Origin: Symbioplanes lichenis
Lineage (GTDB): Bacteria > Actinomycetota > Actinomycetes > Mycobacteriales > Micromonosporaceae
DNA: 64,000 bases
Assembly (NCBI RefSeq): GCF_030709675.1
Contig: NZ_JAUZQD010000004.1
Span: 62,001 to 126,000, forward strand
Reading direction: 5' to 3'
The notes under the pieces are model-generated. The model ran no database searches, was not told where the DNA came from, and was given only the letters and a program-made list of their open reading frames with translations. Shown here piece after piece: positions 33,457 through 41,801 of the stretch (its first letter is position 1; every line of letters begins with the position of its first letter). Both the position numbers and the translations under genes were made by a program.

Positions 33457-33960
33457 ATGAACTGGACGGCCGCGCAGACGACGGCGGTGCTCGCGCCGGT
33501 CATCGCGATCTTCGGCGCCGCGCTCGTCGCCCTGCTCACGTACGCGCTGAACCGGCGCGCCGCCCGCCGGGAGCGCCGGGCCCTCGCGTTCGGGGAGGCG
33601 CTGAGCGTCATCGAGGACTACGCCGAGATGCCGTACCGGATCCGGCGGTGGCCGGGCACACTGGAGGGTCGCCAGCAGCTCACCGAGGAGGTCAGCCGCA
33701 TCTACTCACGGCTCGCCTTCCACCAGGCGCTGCTCGACATCGAGGCGCCCGCGGTCGCCGCCGCCTATCGGCAGCTCGCCAACGAGGCCAAGGCCGAGGT
33801 CGGCGCCCAGATGAAGGCCGCCTGGCAGAAGCCGGTCCGCACCACCGACGCCCAGATGAACCTCGACGAGCACTACGGCCGCGAACGCGTCGACCGGGCC
33901 CGCGACGAGTGCGTGGCGACGATGCGAGCGGCCCTCGACCAGGGTCCGGGAGCCGGGTGA
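33457..33960 (+). CDS. Single-span membrane protein, candidate effector of the nucleotidyltransferase
   Basis: The product has 167 residues. One membrane helix (about 9-30, AAQTTAVLAPVIAIFGAALV) is followed by an arginine-rich stop-transfer segment (NRRAARRERR). The remaining ~130 residues are hydrophilic and mostly helical and should lie in the cytoplasm. No catalytic motif was recognised. It starts 21 bp after the nucleotidyltransferase gene, same strand, so the two are probably one transcript. Type I CBASS modules often pair a nucleotidyltransferase with a small TM effector; equally this may be an unrelated hypothetical gene. The stop codon is the first element of a 26-bp repeat. Confidence 0.65.
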   Translation: MNWTAAQTTAVLAPVIAIFGAALVALLTYALNRRAARRERRALAFGEALSVIEDYAEMPYRIRRWPGTLEGRQQLTEEVSRIYSRLAFHQALLDIEAPAVAAAYRQLANEAKAEVGAQMKAAWQKPVRTTDAQMNLDEHYGRERVDRARDECVATMRAALDQGPGAG

Positions 33961-34040
33961 CGCACGGCCGGAACGCGGCCGGGTGACGCACGGCCGGAAC
34001 GCGGCCGGGTGACGCACGGCCGGAAGTGCCGGGTGACGCA
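33955..34040. repeat. 26-bp tandem repeat containing the upstream gene's stop codon
   Basis: Units at 33955 and 33981 are identical over 26 bp and begin GGGTGACGCACGGCC. A third at 34007 is shortened and a fourth at 34031 breaks off. The TGA in the first unit is the stop of the membrane-protein gene (33958-33960). Because 26 is not a multiple of three, the copies supply TGA in more than one frame. Confidence 0.85.
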
Positions 34041-34051
34041 CCGCGTCTTCC

Positions 34052-34174
34052 GCGGGCGACCGGGATGGCGTCGACCTGGTCGAGCCGGGGCTCGTGGACG
34101 TCACGCGCCGGCGGCCGGACGACGGCGCGGCCACGCCGCTGGACAATTTCGTGGGCGTGGGCCGCAAGCCGTGA
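34052..34174 (+). pseudogene. 3' remnant of a SAM-dependent methyltransferase (DUF574-like)
   Basis: The frame ending at TGA 34172-34174 encodes about 40 residues: DGVDLVEPGLVDV, then TRRRPD, and a final FVGVGRKP. That order is the usual C-terminus of the actinobacterial DUF574/S-adenosyl methyltransferase family. No start, ribosome site or upstream domain exists; the 26-bp repeat array directly precedes it. It looks like the tail left after a deletion or recombination at the repeats. Confidence 0.5.
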
Positions 34175-34208
34175 TCAGCGCGTGGCGAGGAGGAGGAGGC
34201 GGCGGCGG

Positions 34209-35486
34209 TCACGGGCGGGCGACGGCCGTCCTGATGATGTCGAGGCCGCGGGCGACGTCGGCCGGGCCGATGACCAGGGGTGGGAGCAGGCGCAGGACGT
34301 TGCCGTAGGTGCCGCAGGTGAGGATCAGCAGGCCGGCGTCGTGGCAGGCGCGGGCGACGGCGGCGGTGCGGACGGGGTCCGGGTCGAGGGTGCCCGGGCG
34401 GACGAACTCGAGCGCGAGCATCGCCCCCCGGCCGCGAGCCTCGGCGATGCCCGGGTCGCGTGCGGCGAGGTCGCTCAGGGCGGGGAGCACCTGCCCTTCG
34501 AGGGTACGGGCGGCAGCCGCGAGATCCAGCTCGCGCATCGTCTCCACGGCGGCCAGGGCGGCGGCGCAGGCGAGCGGGTTCCCGCCGTACGTGCCGCCGA
34601 GGCCCCCGGCGTGGACGGCGTCCATGAGCTCGGCCCGCCCCACGACGCCCGCGATGGGCAGGCCACCGCCCATGCCCTTGGCGGTGGTGACGAGGTCCGG
34701 TTCGATGCCCTCGTGCTCGGAGGCGAACCAGGAGCCCGTACGGCAGAAGCCGGTCTGGATCTCGTCGGCCACGAACACCGCGCCGGCGCCGCGGGCCCAC
34801 GCCGCGAGGGCGCTCAGGAAGCCGGGGGCCGGCACGACGAAGCCGCCCTCCCCCTGGATCGGCTCGATGACCAGCGCCGCGACGTTGGCCCCGCCGACCT
34901 GCTTCTCGATGGTGTCGATGGCCCGGATCGCCGCGTCGGGGCCGCTCAGCCCGCCGTCGCGCAGCGGGTAGGACATCGGCACGCGGTAGATCTCCGGCGC
35001 GAACGGGCCGAAGCGGTGCTTGTAGGGCATCGCCTTCGCGGTCAGCGCCATCGTCAGGTTGGTCCGGCCGTGGTAGGCGTGGTCGAACACGACGACGGCC
35101 GGGCGCCCGGTGGCGTGCCGCGCGATCTTGACGGCGTTCTCCACCGCCTCGGCCCCGGAGTTGAAGAGCGCGGCCCGCTTCTCGAAGCTGCCCGGCGTCA
35201 GCGCGATCAACTGCTCACAGACGCTCACGTACGACTCGTAGGGCGCCACCATGAAGCAGGTGTGCGTGAACCGTTCGAGCTGCTCGCGCACCGCCTCGAC
35301 GACGCGCGGCGCGCTGTTGCCCACGCTGGTGACGGCGATGCCGGAGGCGAAGTCGATCCACTCGCGCCCGTCGACATCGCGCACAGACCCGCCTGCGGCG
35401 CTTTCCACGTACGCGGGAAGCACCGAGCTGACGCCGCGGGCGACCGCCGCGAGCCGTCGCTTGTGGACCTCGCCGGACGACGGCAC
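34209..35486 (-). CDS. gabT: 4-aminobutyrate aminotransferase
   Basis: The product has 425 residues from GTG 35486. Family motifs are intact: WIDFASGIAVTSVGN, FNSGAEAVENAVKIAR, FDHAYHGRTNLTMALT, EPIQGEGGF, FVADEIQTGF (Asp241) and the PLP lysine Lys270 in TTAKGMGGGLP. GabT converts GABA and 2-oxoglutarate into succinate semialdehyde and glutamate. It lies one base after the aldehyde dehydrogenase gene, so the two form an operon turning 4-aminobutyraldehyde to GABA and onward. No succinate-semialdehyde dehydrogenase is visible in this window. Confidence 0.88.
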   Translation of the reverse strand: MPSSGEVHKRRLAAVARGVSSVLPAYVESAAGGSVRDVDGREWIDFASGIAVTSVGNSAPRVVEAVREQLERFTHTCFMVAPYESYVSVCEQLIALTPGSFEKRAALFNSGAEAVENAVKIARHATGRPAVVVFDHAYHGRTNLTMALTAKAMPYKHRFGPFAPEIYRVPMSYPLRDGGLSGPDAAIRAIDTIEKQVGGANVAALVIEPIQGEGGFVVPAPGFLSALAAWARGAGAVFVADEIQTGFCRTGSWFASEHEGIEPDLVTTAKGMGGGLPIAGVVGRAELMDAVHAGGLGGTYGGNPLACAAALAAVETMRELDLAAAARTLEGQVLPALSDLAARDPGIAEARGRGAMLALEFVRPGTLDPDPVRTAAVARACHDAGLLILTCGTYGNVLRLLPPLVIGPADVARGLDIIRTAVARP

Positions 35487-35487
35487 G

Positions 35488-36924
35488 TCACTCCCCCACG
35501 TGGTGCATGACGTGCTTGACGCGGGTGTAGTCCTCCAGCCCGTACGCGGAGAGGTCCTTGCCGTGGCCCGAGTGCTTGAACCCGCCGTGCGGCATCTCCG
35601 CGACGAGCGGGATGTGGCAGTTGACCCACACGCAGCCGAAGTCGAGCCGTTGCGTCATGCGCATCGCCCGGCCGTGGTCGCGGGTCCAGACGCTGGACGC
35701 GAGGCCGTACTCGACGCCGTTGGCCCAGCGCACGGCCTCGTCCTCGTCGCTGAAACGCTGCACGGTGATGACCGGCCCGAACACCTCGTCCTGGATGATC
35801 TCGTCGCTCTGACGCAGGCCGGAGACGACCGTCGGCGTGTAGAAGTAGCCGCGGTGGCCCTGCCGGGACCCGCCGGCCTCGACCGTGGCGTGTCCGGGCA
35901 GCCGGTTGAGGAAGCCGGCGACCCGGTCGAGCTGGCGCGCGTTGTTGAGCGGGCCGTAGAGCACGTCCGCGTCGTCCGGCGCGCCGGTGCGGGTGCTCTT
36001 GGCCTGCTCGGTCAGCGCGGCCACGAAGTCGTCGTGCACCCCGGGCGCGGCCAGCACCCGGGTCGCGGCGGTGCAGTCCTGCCCCGCGTTGAAATAGCCC
36101 GCCTCGGCGATCGCGGTGGCCGCGGCCTCCACGTCGGCGTCGTCGAAGACCACGACCGGCGCCTTGCCGCCGAGCTCGAGGTGGGTGCGCTTGAGATCGT
36201 TCGCCGCGGCCGCCGCCACCTCGCGCCCCGCCCGCACGCTGCCGGTGATCGACACGAGCTGCGGCAGCTTGTGGGCCACGAGATCCCGGCCGGTGTGCAC
36301 GTCGCCGCACACCACGTTGACCACGCCGGGCGGCAGGACCTCGGCGGCCAGCTCGGCCAGCCGTACGGTGGTCAGGGGGGTGGTGTCGGACGGCTTGAGC
36401 ACCACGGTGTTGCCCGCCGCCACCGCCGGGGCGAGCTTCCACACCGCCATCATCAGCGGATAGTTCCAGGGCGTGACCTGCGCGCACACCCCGATCGGCT
36501 CCCGGCGCACGTAGCTCTCGTAACCAGCCAGGTATTGCCCCGCCGACCGGCCCTCCAGCAGCCGCGCCGCCCCGGCGAAGAACCGGATCTGGTCGACCGC
36601 GGGCGGCAGCTCCTCGCTCGCGGTGAGCCCGATCGGCTTGCCCGTGTTCCGCGATTCCAGCTGGACGAGCTCGTCGGCGTGCGCCTCGACCAGGTCGGCG
36701 AACTTGAGCAGGGCCCGCTGCCGGTCGGCCGGCGTGGTGTCGCGCCACTTCTCGAAGGCGTCGCCCGCCGCCCGCATCGCCCGGTCGACGTCCTGGCTGT
36801 CGGAGACCGGCGCGCTCGCGAACACGTCCCCGGTGGACGGGTCGACCAGGTCCGAGTAGCGCCCGTCGGCCGGGGCCACCGCCTCCCCGCCGATGACGTT
36901 GGGCAGCACGATCTTGGCGCTCAT
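35488..36924 (-). CDS. Gamma-aminobutyraldehyde dehydrogenase-like aldehyde dehydrogenase
   Basis: The product has 478 residues; GGAGG lies 5 bases before ATG 36924. The general base Glu250 in LELGGKAP and the nucleophile Cys284 in GQDCTAATR are present, with cofactor motif [11 protein letters not shown] instead of the more common QxC variants and the [10 protein letters not shown] segment fit the PatD/KauB aminobutyraldehyde group. It should oxidise 4-aminobutyraldehyde to GABA with NAD(P)+. GabT is encoded immediately downstream. Substrate remains inferred from motif and context. Confidence 0.85.
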   Translation of the reverse strand: MSAKIVLPNVIGGEAVAPADGRYSDLVDPSTGDVFASAPVSDSQDVDRAMRAAGDAFEKWRDTTPADRQRALLKFADLVEAHADELVQLESRNTGKPIGLTASEELPPAVDQIRFFAGAARLLEGRSAGQYLAGYESYVRREPIGVCAQVTPWNYPLMMAVWKLAPAVAAGNTVVLKPSDTTPLTTVRLAELAAEVLPPGVVNVVCGDVHTGRDLVAHKLPQLVSITGSVRAGREVAAAAANDLKRTHLELGGKAPVVVFDDADVEAAATAIAEAGYFNAGQDCTAATRVLAAPGVHDDFVAALTEQAKSTRTGAPDDADVLYGPLNNARQLDRVAGFLNRLPGHATVEAGGSRQGHRGYFYTPTVVSGLRQSDEIIQDEVFGPVITVQRFSDEDEAVRWANGVEYGLASSVWTRDHGRAMRMTQRLDFGCVWVNCHIPLVAEMPHGGFKHSGHGKDLSAYGLEDYTRVKHVMHHVGE

Positions 36925-37027
36925 CCGGCCTCCAGGATGCGGTATCGGGCGTCGCAAGGCCATCCTGCCACCGAATCCGCGCCAGGCAAGACCTCGATCG
37001 TCCGGACCGCCGATGCGAGGATGAGCC

Positions 37028-37348
37028 ATGCACAGGTGGACCCTCGTCGATGTCCGGGCCGGCGCCGCCGCGGTCGTCGCCGCCTTGATGGCCGCCGTCG
37101 TCCTCACCCGGGGCGACCCGCTCTTCGCCGGCGGGCTCGTCGCCGCCGCCCTGCTCTCGGCGTACGGCGTGATCCGCACGGCCCCCCGGCGGCGGCTGGT
37201 CCTGCTCGTCGCCGGGGGCCTGCTGCTGGTGCTCGGCGTGCTCGGGCTCGCCTCGATCGGCATCCCGGTGCTGGTGGCGGCGATCCTCGCGCTGGTCGGG
37301 GCGCAGTCGGCCGCGGGCCGGGTGGACGACGACCCGTCCGGACCGTGA
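37028..37348 (+). CDS. Small membrane protein of unknown function
   Basis: The product has 106 residues with GAGG upstream of ATG 37028. Three to four hydrophobic helices fill it: [34 protein letters not shown], and [20 protein letters not shown] with a last short one. The two ends are hydrophilic, the C-terminus acidic (RVDDDPSGP). No family was recognised. It stands alone between the dehydrogenase (divergent) and a TetR gene (convergent). Confidence 0.65.
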   Translation: MHRWTLVDVRAGAAAVVAALMAAVVLTRGDPLFAGGLVAAALLSAYGVIRTAPRRRLVLLVAGGLLLVLGVLGLASIGIPVLVAAILALVGAQSAAGRVDDDPSGP

Positions 37349-37351
37349 GGG

Positions 37352-37930
37352 TCAGAGCACGGCGAGCCGGTCGACGAGCAGGGCGGTCCGGCGCTCGGTG
37401 TCCTCGGGGGGCAGGCGGCCGGCGCGGGTCAGGGTGGCCAGGCCGTGGAGGGCCGCCCAGAAGAGCTCGGTGAACAGGCCCGGGTCGACGCCGGCGCCGG
37501 CCGACTCGCGGAGCGTCTCCTGGAGGGCGGCGAAGGCGTCCTTCAGCGGCTCCGGGGTGTCCTCGCGGGCGAACGCCAGGCCGCCGTCGAGCTGGAACAT
37601 GGCGTCGTAGACCGCCGGGTGGCCCGCGGCGAAGCCGAGATAGGCGCGGGCGAGGGCGGTGACCCGGGCGCGCGGGCCGTCGGCGGCGGCAGTGGCGGCG
37701 CGGATGTCGGCGGCCAGCTCGGCGGCACCCTGCAGGGCGACGGCGCCGATGATCTCGCGCTTGCCGCGGAAGTGGCTGTAGAGGACGGGCTGGCTGTACT
37801 CGATGCGCTCGGCCAGCCGGCGGGTGGTGACCGCGTCCCAGCCCTGCTGCTCGGCGAGCTCGCGGGCCGTGGCCACGATGAGGCGCTCGCGTTCCGCTCG
37901 TTCGCGCTCCTTGCGTTCCCGTACCGACAT
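37352..37930 (-). CDS. TetR-family regulator (WHG type)
   Basis: The product has 192 residues from ATG 37930. A charged N-terminal arm ([16 protein letters not shown]) precedes the helix-turn-helix [30 protein letters not shown]. The ligand domain ends with [17 protein letters not shown], the WHG-type signature. A palindrome AGCAT..ATGCT lies just upstream (37942-37959), a likely self-operator. No clear target gene is adjacent; the small membrane protein is convergent. Confidence 0.87.
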   Translation of the reverse strand: MSVRERKERERAERERLIVATARELAEQQGWDAVTTRRLAERIEYSQPVLYSHFRGKREIIGAVALQGAAELAADIRAATAAADGPRARVTALARAYLGFAAGHPAVYDAMFQLDGGLAFAREDTPEPLKDAFAALQETLRESAGAGVDPGLFTELFWAALHGLATLTRAGRLPPEDTERRTALLVDRLAVL

Positions 37931-37941
37931 GCCCTCACCCT

Positions 37942-37959
37942 AGCATCGCTAGAAATGCT
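37942..37959. promoter_or_regulatory. AGCAT-N8-ATGCT inverted repeat
   Basis: AGCATCGCTAGAAATGCT with the neighbouring CTAGC/GCTAG forms overlapping dyads 12 bp before the TetR start. It is most likely the autoregulatory operator of that gene; this is inferred from position. Confidence 0.45.
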
Positions 37960-37991
37960 GGCGCCGGCACAGCCGCTCGTCAGGCCGCTCG

Positions 37992-38576
37992 TCAGGCCAG
38001 GAGGGACCGGGCCGCGGCGGCGGCGCGGTCGGCGATCTCGTCGAGGGGCGTGCCCGCGCGGCGCCAGAAGCCGGTGGTGAACAGCGTCGTGTAGCCGTGC
38101 GCGGTGGCGATCATCGCCTCGACCAGGCGCACGGTCTCCTCGGGAGGGCCGGCGCAGGCCTCGGCCGTGACTGTCAGCAGATCGGTCATGAGGGCGCGGG
38201 TGCGCTCGGTGCGCTCGGGGTCGGTGACGGCGTAGAGCTCGGCGGCGAAGATGACGTCGAAGCCGGCGCCGGTGCGGGCGACGAAGCGGACATAGGTGGC
38301 GGCCGCGGCGGCGAACCGGTGGCGCGGGTCGTGACCGGCGGCCGCGGCGGCGGTGGCGATCTCGGCGCGCAGGTCGTGGGCGGCGACGGACGAGACCGCG
38401 GCGAGGAGGCGGTCGCGGTCGGGGAAGTGCCGGTAGGGGGCGGCGGTGCTCACGCCCAGGCGGCGGGCCACGGCGGCCACGGAGAAGCGGGGCAGGCCCT
38501 GCTCGGCCAGCTCCTCGAAGCTCGTGGCGATCAGGGCGGCGCGCAGATCGCCGTGGTGGTACCCCCTCCGGGACAC
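37992..38576 (-). CDS. TetR-family regulator paralogous to that at 17 kb
   Basis: The product has 194 residues from GTG 38576 with AAGGA 7 bases upstream. The N-terminus GYHHGDLRAALI and recognition helix GVSTAAPYRHFPDRDRLLAAV closely parallel the regulator at 17023-17589 (SITAPYRHFADREAMLAAV). The ligand domain has AFARTGAGFDVIFAAELY-like features of the WHG group. It is divergent from the F420-type oxidoreductase gene, with two dyads in between (38601-38642). Confidence 0.88.
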   Translation of the reverse strand: MSRRGYHHGDLRAALIATSFEELAEQGLPRFSVAAVARRLGVSTAAPYRHFPDRDRLLAAVSSVAAHDLRAEIATAAAAAGHDPRHRFAAAAATYVRFVARTGAGFDVIFAAELYAVTDPERTERTRALMTDLLTVTAEACAGPPEETVRLVEAMIATAHGYTTLFTTGFWRRAGTPLDEIADRAAAAARSLLA

Positions 38577-38600
38577 GGCATCATCCTTTGCTTGCGGGCG

Positions 38601-38642
38601 TGTAAGTGGTCTCTTACATTACCAAGTGAGAGCCCACTTACA
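38601..38642. promoter_or_regulatory. Double TetR operator
   Basis: TGTAAG-N6-CTTACA is perfect at 38601-38618, and AAGTG-N6-CACTT at 38624-38639 is followed by ACATT. The right halves CTCTTACATT and CCACTTACATT resemble CCTCTAACATT in front of the related regulator at 17 kb. Both dyads lie between the regulator and the F420-type oxidoreductase gene. Confidence 0.6.
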
Positions 38643-38657
38643 TTCAGGAGCGCGACG

Positions 38658-39554
38658 GTGACGATCCGACTCGGGTACCAGATCCCCAACTTCACCTACC
38701 CCGGCGCGACCGGCGGGCAGATCTTCGACACGGTGGTGGCGCAGGCCCGCGAGGCCGAGGGCGCCGGCTTCGACACCGTGCTGGTGATGGACCACTTCTA
38801 CCAGCTGCCCGGCATCGGGACGCCGGAGCAGCCGATGCTCGAGTCCTACACGACGCTGGGCGCGCTGGCCACGGCCACGTCGGCGATCCAGCTGTCGGCG
38901 CTGGTGACCGGGAACACGTACCGGAATCCGGCGATGCTGGCCAAGACCGTGACCACCCTCGACGTGGTCTCGCACGGCCGGGCGATCCTCGGCATCGGGG
39001 CCGGCTGGTACGAGCGGGAGCACCACGACCTCGGCTACGAGTTCGGCACCTTCGGGCAGCGCTTCGAGCGGCTCGAGGAGGCCCTCACGATCATCGCGCC
39101 GATGCTCAAGGGCGAGGAGCCGACGGTCGAGGGCAAGTGGTACCAGGCGCGCAACGCCATGAACAACCCGCGGCACCGGGACGACGTGCCGATCATGCTG
39201 GGCGGCAGCGGGGAGCAGAAGACGTTCCGGCTGGCGGCGCGGTTCGCCGACCACATGAACATCATCTGCGCCCTCGACGATCTGGGCCGCAAGGTGAGCG
39301 TGCTCAAGCAGCGCTGCGAGGAGATCGGCCGCGACCCGGCGACGCTCGCGACCAGCTACCTGGCGTCGGTTCACCTGGGCGGCGGGGCCCGGCCCGGGAC
39401 CTTCGCCGGCCAGCCCGAGGAGGTCGCCGAGCAGCTGCACGAGAAGGTGCTCGGCCAGGGCGTCACCGGCCTGACCATCAACATGATCGCCAACGGGCAC
39501 GAGCCGGGCGTCGTCGCCGCGGCGGGAGCGGCGCTCAAGCCGCTCGTCAGCTAG
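38658..39554 (+). CDS. LLM-class F420-dependent oxidoreductase
   Basis: The product has 298 residues. GTG 38658 has AGGAG 7 bases upstream. RLGYQIPNFTYPG, FDTVLVMDHFYQLPG, TATSAIQLSALVTGNTYRNPA, GRAILGIGAGWYEREHHDLG and PIMLGGSGEQKT are standard for the F420-utilising luciferase-like group. Reaction is a hydride transfer from F420H2 to an unknown substrate. Likely controlled by the divergent TetR. A FEN-type nuclease gene follows after 16 bp and may be read through. Confidence 0.88.
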   Translation: MTIRLGYQIPNFTYPGATGGQIFDTVVAQAREAEGAGFDTVLVMDHFYQLPGIGTPEQPMLESYTTLGALATATSAIQLSALVTGNTYRNPAMLAKTVTTLDVVSHGRAILGIGAGWYEREHHDLGYEFGTFGQRFERLEEALTIIAPMLKGEEPTVEGKWYQARNAMNNPRHRDDVPIMLGGSGEQKTFRLAARFADHMNIICALDDLGRKVSVLKQRCEEIGRDPATLATSYLASVHLGGGARPGTFAGQPEEVAEQLHEKVLGQGVTGLTINMIANGHEPGVVAAAGAALKPLVS

Positions 39555-39570
39555 GACGTAAGCTGCTCCG

Positions 39571-40605
39571 GTGGCCCCCGCTCCCCTGCTGCTCGTGCTC
39601 GACGGCAACAGCCTGGTGCACCGGGCCTACCACGCGGGGGCCGGGGACGGCTGGACCGACGGCGACGGGCGGCCGATCTGGGCGCTGCGCGGGCTGATCG
39701 GATTCATCGCGCGGGCCGCGGCCTATCTGCGGCCCGACGCGCTGGTCGTCGGCTTCGACTGCCCGCACGAGTCGGCCCGGCGCACCGAGTTCGCCGAGTA
39801 CAAGGCGCACCGCCCGGCCAAGGCCGCCGACCTCGCCGAGCAGCTGCTGGGTGCCCCCGGCCTGCTGACCAGCGCCGGCGTCCGCACGGTCTGCCCGCCC
39901 GGCTACGAGGCCGACGACGTCCTGGCCAGCAGCGCCGCCGCCGCCCGGGCCCGGGGCTGGCGCTCGGTGCTCATGACCAGCGACCGCGACGCGTTCGCCC
40001 TCATCGACGACAGCACCTCGGTCCTGCGCGTCCGCAACGGCGGCATGGACGAGGCGGTCCTGGTCGACCCGGCCGGCCTCACCGAGCTCTACGGCGTCAC
40101 GGCCGCCCAGTACAGGGACTTCGCGGCCCTGCGCGGCGACCCGTCGGACAACCTGCCCGGCGTGCGCGGGTTCGGCACCGCCACGGCCGCCAAGCTGCTC
40201 GCCGCGTTCGGCTCGGTGGACCAGGTGTGGGCGGCGCTGGACGCGGGTGAGGACGGCCTGGTCCGGGAGGCGGTGGGCGCGAAGGCCGCGGGACAACTGC
40301 GAGCGGAAGGCGTACGGGAAAGGGTGGAGCGCAACCGCAGCATCATGCGCATGCGGGCCGACCTGCCCGTCCCCGACCCCGAGTCCGCCCGCCTGCCGCT
40401 GCGGCTGGCCACCATGCGCATCGCCCTCCGCGAACGCGGCATCAACCTGGGCCCGTCCCTGTGGGCCCTGACCGGCGGCGTCCCGCCCCAGCGCGAGCCG
40501 GAGCCGCGCGAGGAGGATCCGCTGCCCGACCTGCGCCCCTGGGTCATCCGCGGCGGCATGTCCGGCCGCCGCGACCCCACCCCGGGCCAGCTCAGCCTCT
40601 TCTGA
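39571..40605 (+). CDS. Stand-alone 5'-3' exonuclease (FEN/Pol I N-terminal type) with C-terminal sliding-clamp motif
   Basis: The product has 344 residues from GTG 39571. Metal-binding acids are visible: LLLVLDGNSLVHRAY, VVGFDCP, EADDVLAS and MTSDRDAFALID, then the helix-hairpin-helix GDPSDNLPGVRGFGTATAAKLL. This is the flap endonuclease domain of DNA polymerase I without a polymerase. The C-terminus ends exactly in QLSLF (340-344), which matches the bacterial beta-clamp-binding consensus. It therefore likely acts on replication or repair intermediates, tethered to DnaN. The ~60 residues before the motif look like a flexible linker. Confidence 0.88.
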   Translation: MAPAPLLLVLDGNSLVHRAYHAGAGDGWTDGDGRPIWALRGLIGFIARAAAYLRPDALVVGFDCPHESARRTEFAEYKAHRPAKAADLAEQLLGAPGLLTSAGVRTVCPPGYEADDVLASSAAAARARGWRSVLMTSDRDAFALIDDSTSVLRVRNGGMDEAVLVDPAGLTELYGVTAAQYRDFAALRGDPSDNLPGVRGFGTATAAKLLAAFGSVDQVWAALDAGEDGLVREAVGAKAAGQLRAEGVRERVERNRSIMRMRADLPVPDPESARLPLRLATMRIALRERGINLGPSLWALTGGVPPQREPEPREEDPLPDLRPWVIRGGMSGRRDPTPGQLSLF

Positions 40606-40638
40606 CCAGGCCGGTGCAGCGGGCGCAGGCCCGGGGCG

Positions 40639-40998
40639 TCAGCCGGCGTGTTCGAAGAAGCCGTACACCCGGGCGATGCGGCCGTGCGCGGTGTGCAGGA
40701 GCACGTCCGTGCCGGTGGTGATCGGTTCACCGTCCGTGGGGCCGAAGGCCCAGCCGAACCGGGCCAGGTCGTGGTGGGTGTCGATCGCTCCGAGGATCCG
40801 GAAGGTCACGCCGGGGAACTGCGCCTGGAAGCCGGCGATCGCGGCGTCGATCTGCTCCGGGCCGGTCGCGGCGTTGACCGGGTCGACGTACCGGCCGTCC
40901 GGCTCCCAGACCGCGTCGATCTCGGCCCGCCGGTGAGCGGGATCGGGGTCGTTCCAGGTGCCGATGTACCGGGTGACGAGCCGGTCGATGTCACTCAT
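40639..40998 (-). CDS. SnoaL/NTF2-like protein
   Basis: The product has 119 residues, ATG 40998 overlapping the hydrolase stop. IDRLVTRYIGTWNDPDPAHR, then WEPDGRYVDPVNAATG and FEHAG at the end, give the cone-shaped alpha+beta barrel fold of SnoaL-like proteins, common as polyketide cyclases, isomerases or scavengers. No reaction can be assigned. It is the last gene of a three-gene unit (quinone reductase, alpha/beta hydrolase, SnoaL) controlled by a divergent MarR. Confidence 0.82.
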   Translation of the reverse strand: MSDIDRLVTRYIGTWNDPDPAHRRAEIDAVWEPDGRYVDPVNAATGPEQIDAAIAGFQAQFPGVTFRILGAIDTHHDLARFGWAFGPTDGEPITTGTDVLLHTAHGRIARVYGFFEHAG

Positions 40999-41774
40999 GC
41001 GGTGTGGTCCCCTTCGGCGCCGGCGACGGCGGCCAGGAACGTCGCGATCACGGCGGCGGCCGCGGCGGGGGCCTGCGCCGGCCAGAAGTGCCCGGCTCCG
41101 TCGAGGGTCTCGAGCTGCGCCCCCGCCAGCGCGGCCGCCTGGTGCCGTTGCTGCGTGGAGCCCACCTGGTAATCGTCGCTCGCGGCCAGGGCGAGTCCGG
41201 GGCGCGCCCTGGCCCTGTCCAGATCGCGACCGAGGTCGGCCAGCACCGGTTGCTTCGCCGACCTGTACAGACTGAGCACCGCGCGGCCCATGTCGGCGTC
41301 CTGGGCGGCAGCAATCTGCCCGGCAGTCGTCCGGTCCATGCCGAACGACATCATGCTCGCGGTCTTCTCTTCCGGCGTCGCGCCGAACATGCGGGCGACG
41401 ACGGCCTCGCCCGTTCCCTCGGTCTGCCAGCTCCGGGCCAGGTCGTGCCAGACATAGCCGGGATCGAACACGCCGATCGTGTCGCTCGTCCAGCTCCGCA
41501 ACAAATCGGGGCGGGTCATGGCCACGTTGATGACGTGAGCTCCGCCCCAGTCGTGCCCGACCAGGTGCACCGGCTCGCCCAAACGCTCGAGCTCGGCGAT
41601 CAGCCAGTCGCGGTAGCCGTTCACGTCGGCGCGGAAAGCGGGCGGCAGAGGCGCACCGAACCCGGGCGGGGACAGCAGCACCGTCTCGGTCACACCCCGC
41701 TTCTCCAGCTCGCCGATCAGGTTGGTCCAGATGGCCGAGCTCTCGGGAACGCCGTGCACGAACACCACAGTCAT
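40995..41774 (-). CDS. Alpha/beta-fold hydrolase (epoxide/haloalkane type)
   Basis: The product has 259 residues. HGVPESSAIW provides the oxyanion motif, VGHDWGGAHV places an Asp nucleophile at 75, and GAGHFWPA carries the catalytic His. Asp instead of Ser groups it with epoxide hydrolases and haloalkane dehalogenases. It lies 27 bp after the quinone-reductase gene and overlaps the SnoaL-like gene by 4 bp. The whole unit could detoxify an electrophile; the substrate is not known. Confidence 0.85.
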   Translation of the reverse strand: MTVVFVHGVPESSAIWTNLIGELEKRGVTETVLLSPPGFGAPLPPAFRADVNGYRDWLIAELERLGEPVHLVGHDWGGAHVINVAMTRPDLLRSWTSDTIGVFDPGYVWHDLARSWQTEGTGEAVVARMFGATPEEKTASMMSFGMDRTTAGQIAAAQDADMGRAVLSLYRSAKQPVLADLGRDLDRARARPGLALAASDDYQVGSTQQRHQAAALAGAQLETLDGAGHFWPAQAPAAAAAVIATFLAAVAGAEGDHTA

Positions 41775-41801
41775 GCGATTTCTCCTTCAGGGATCGGGGT
41801 T

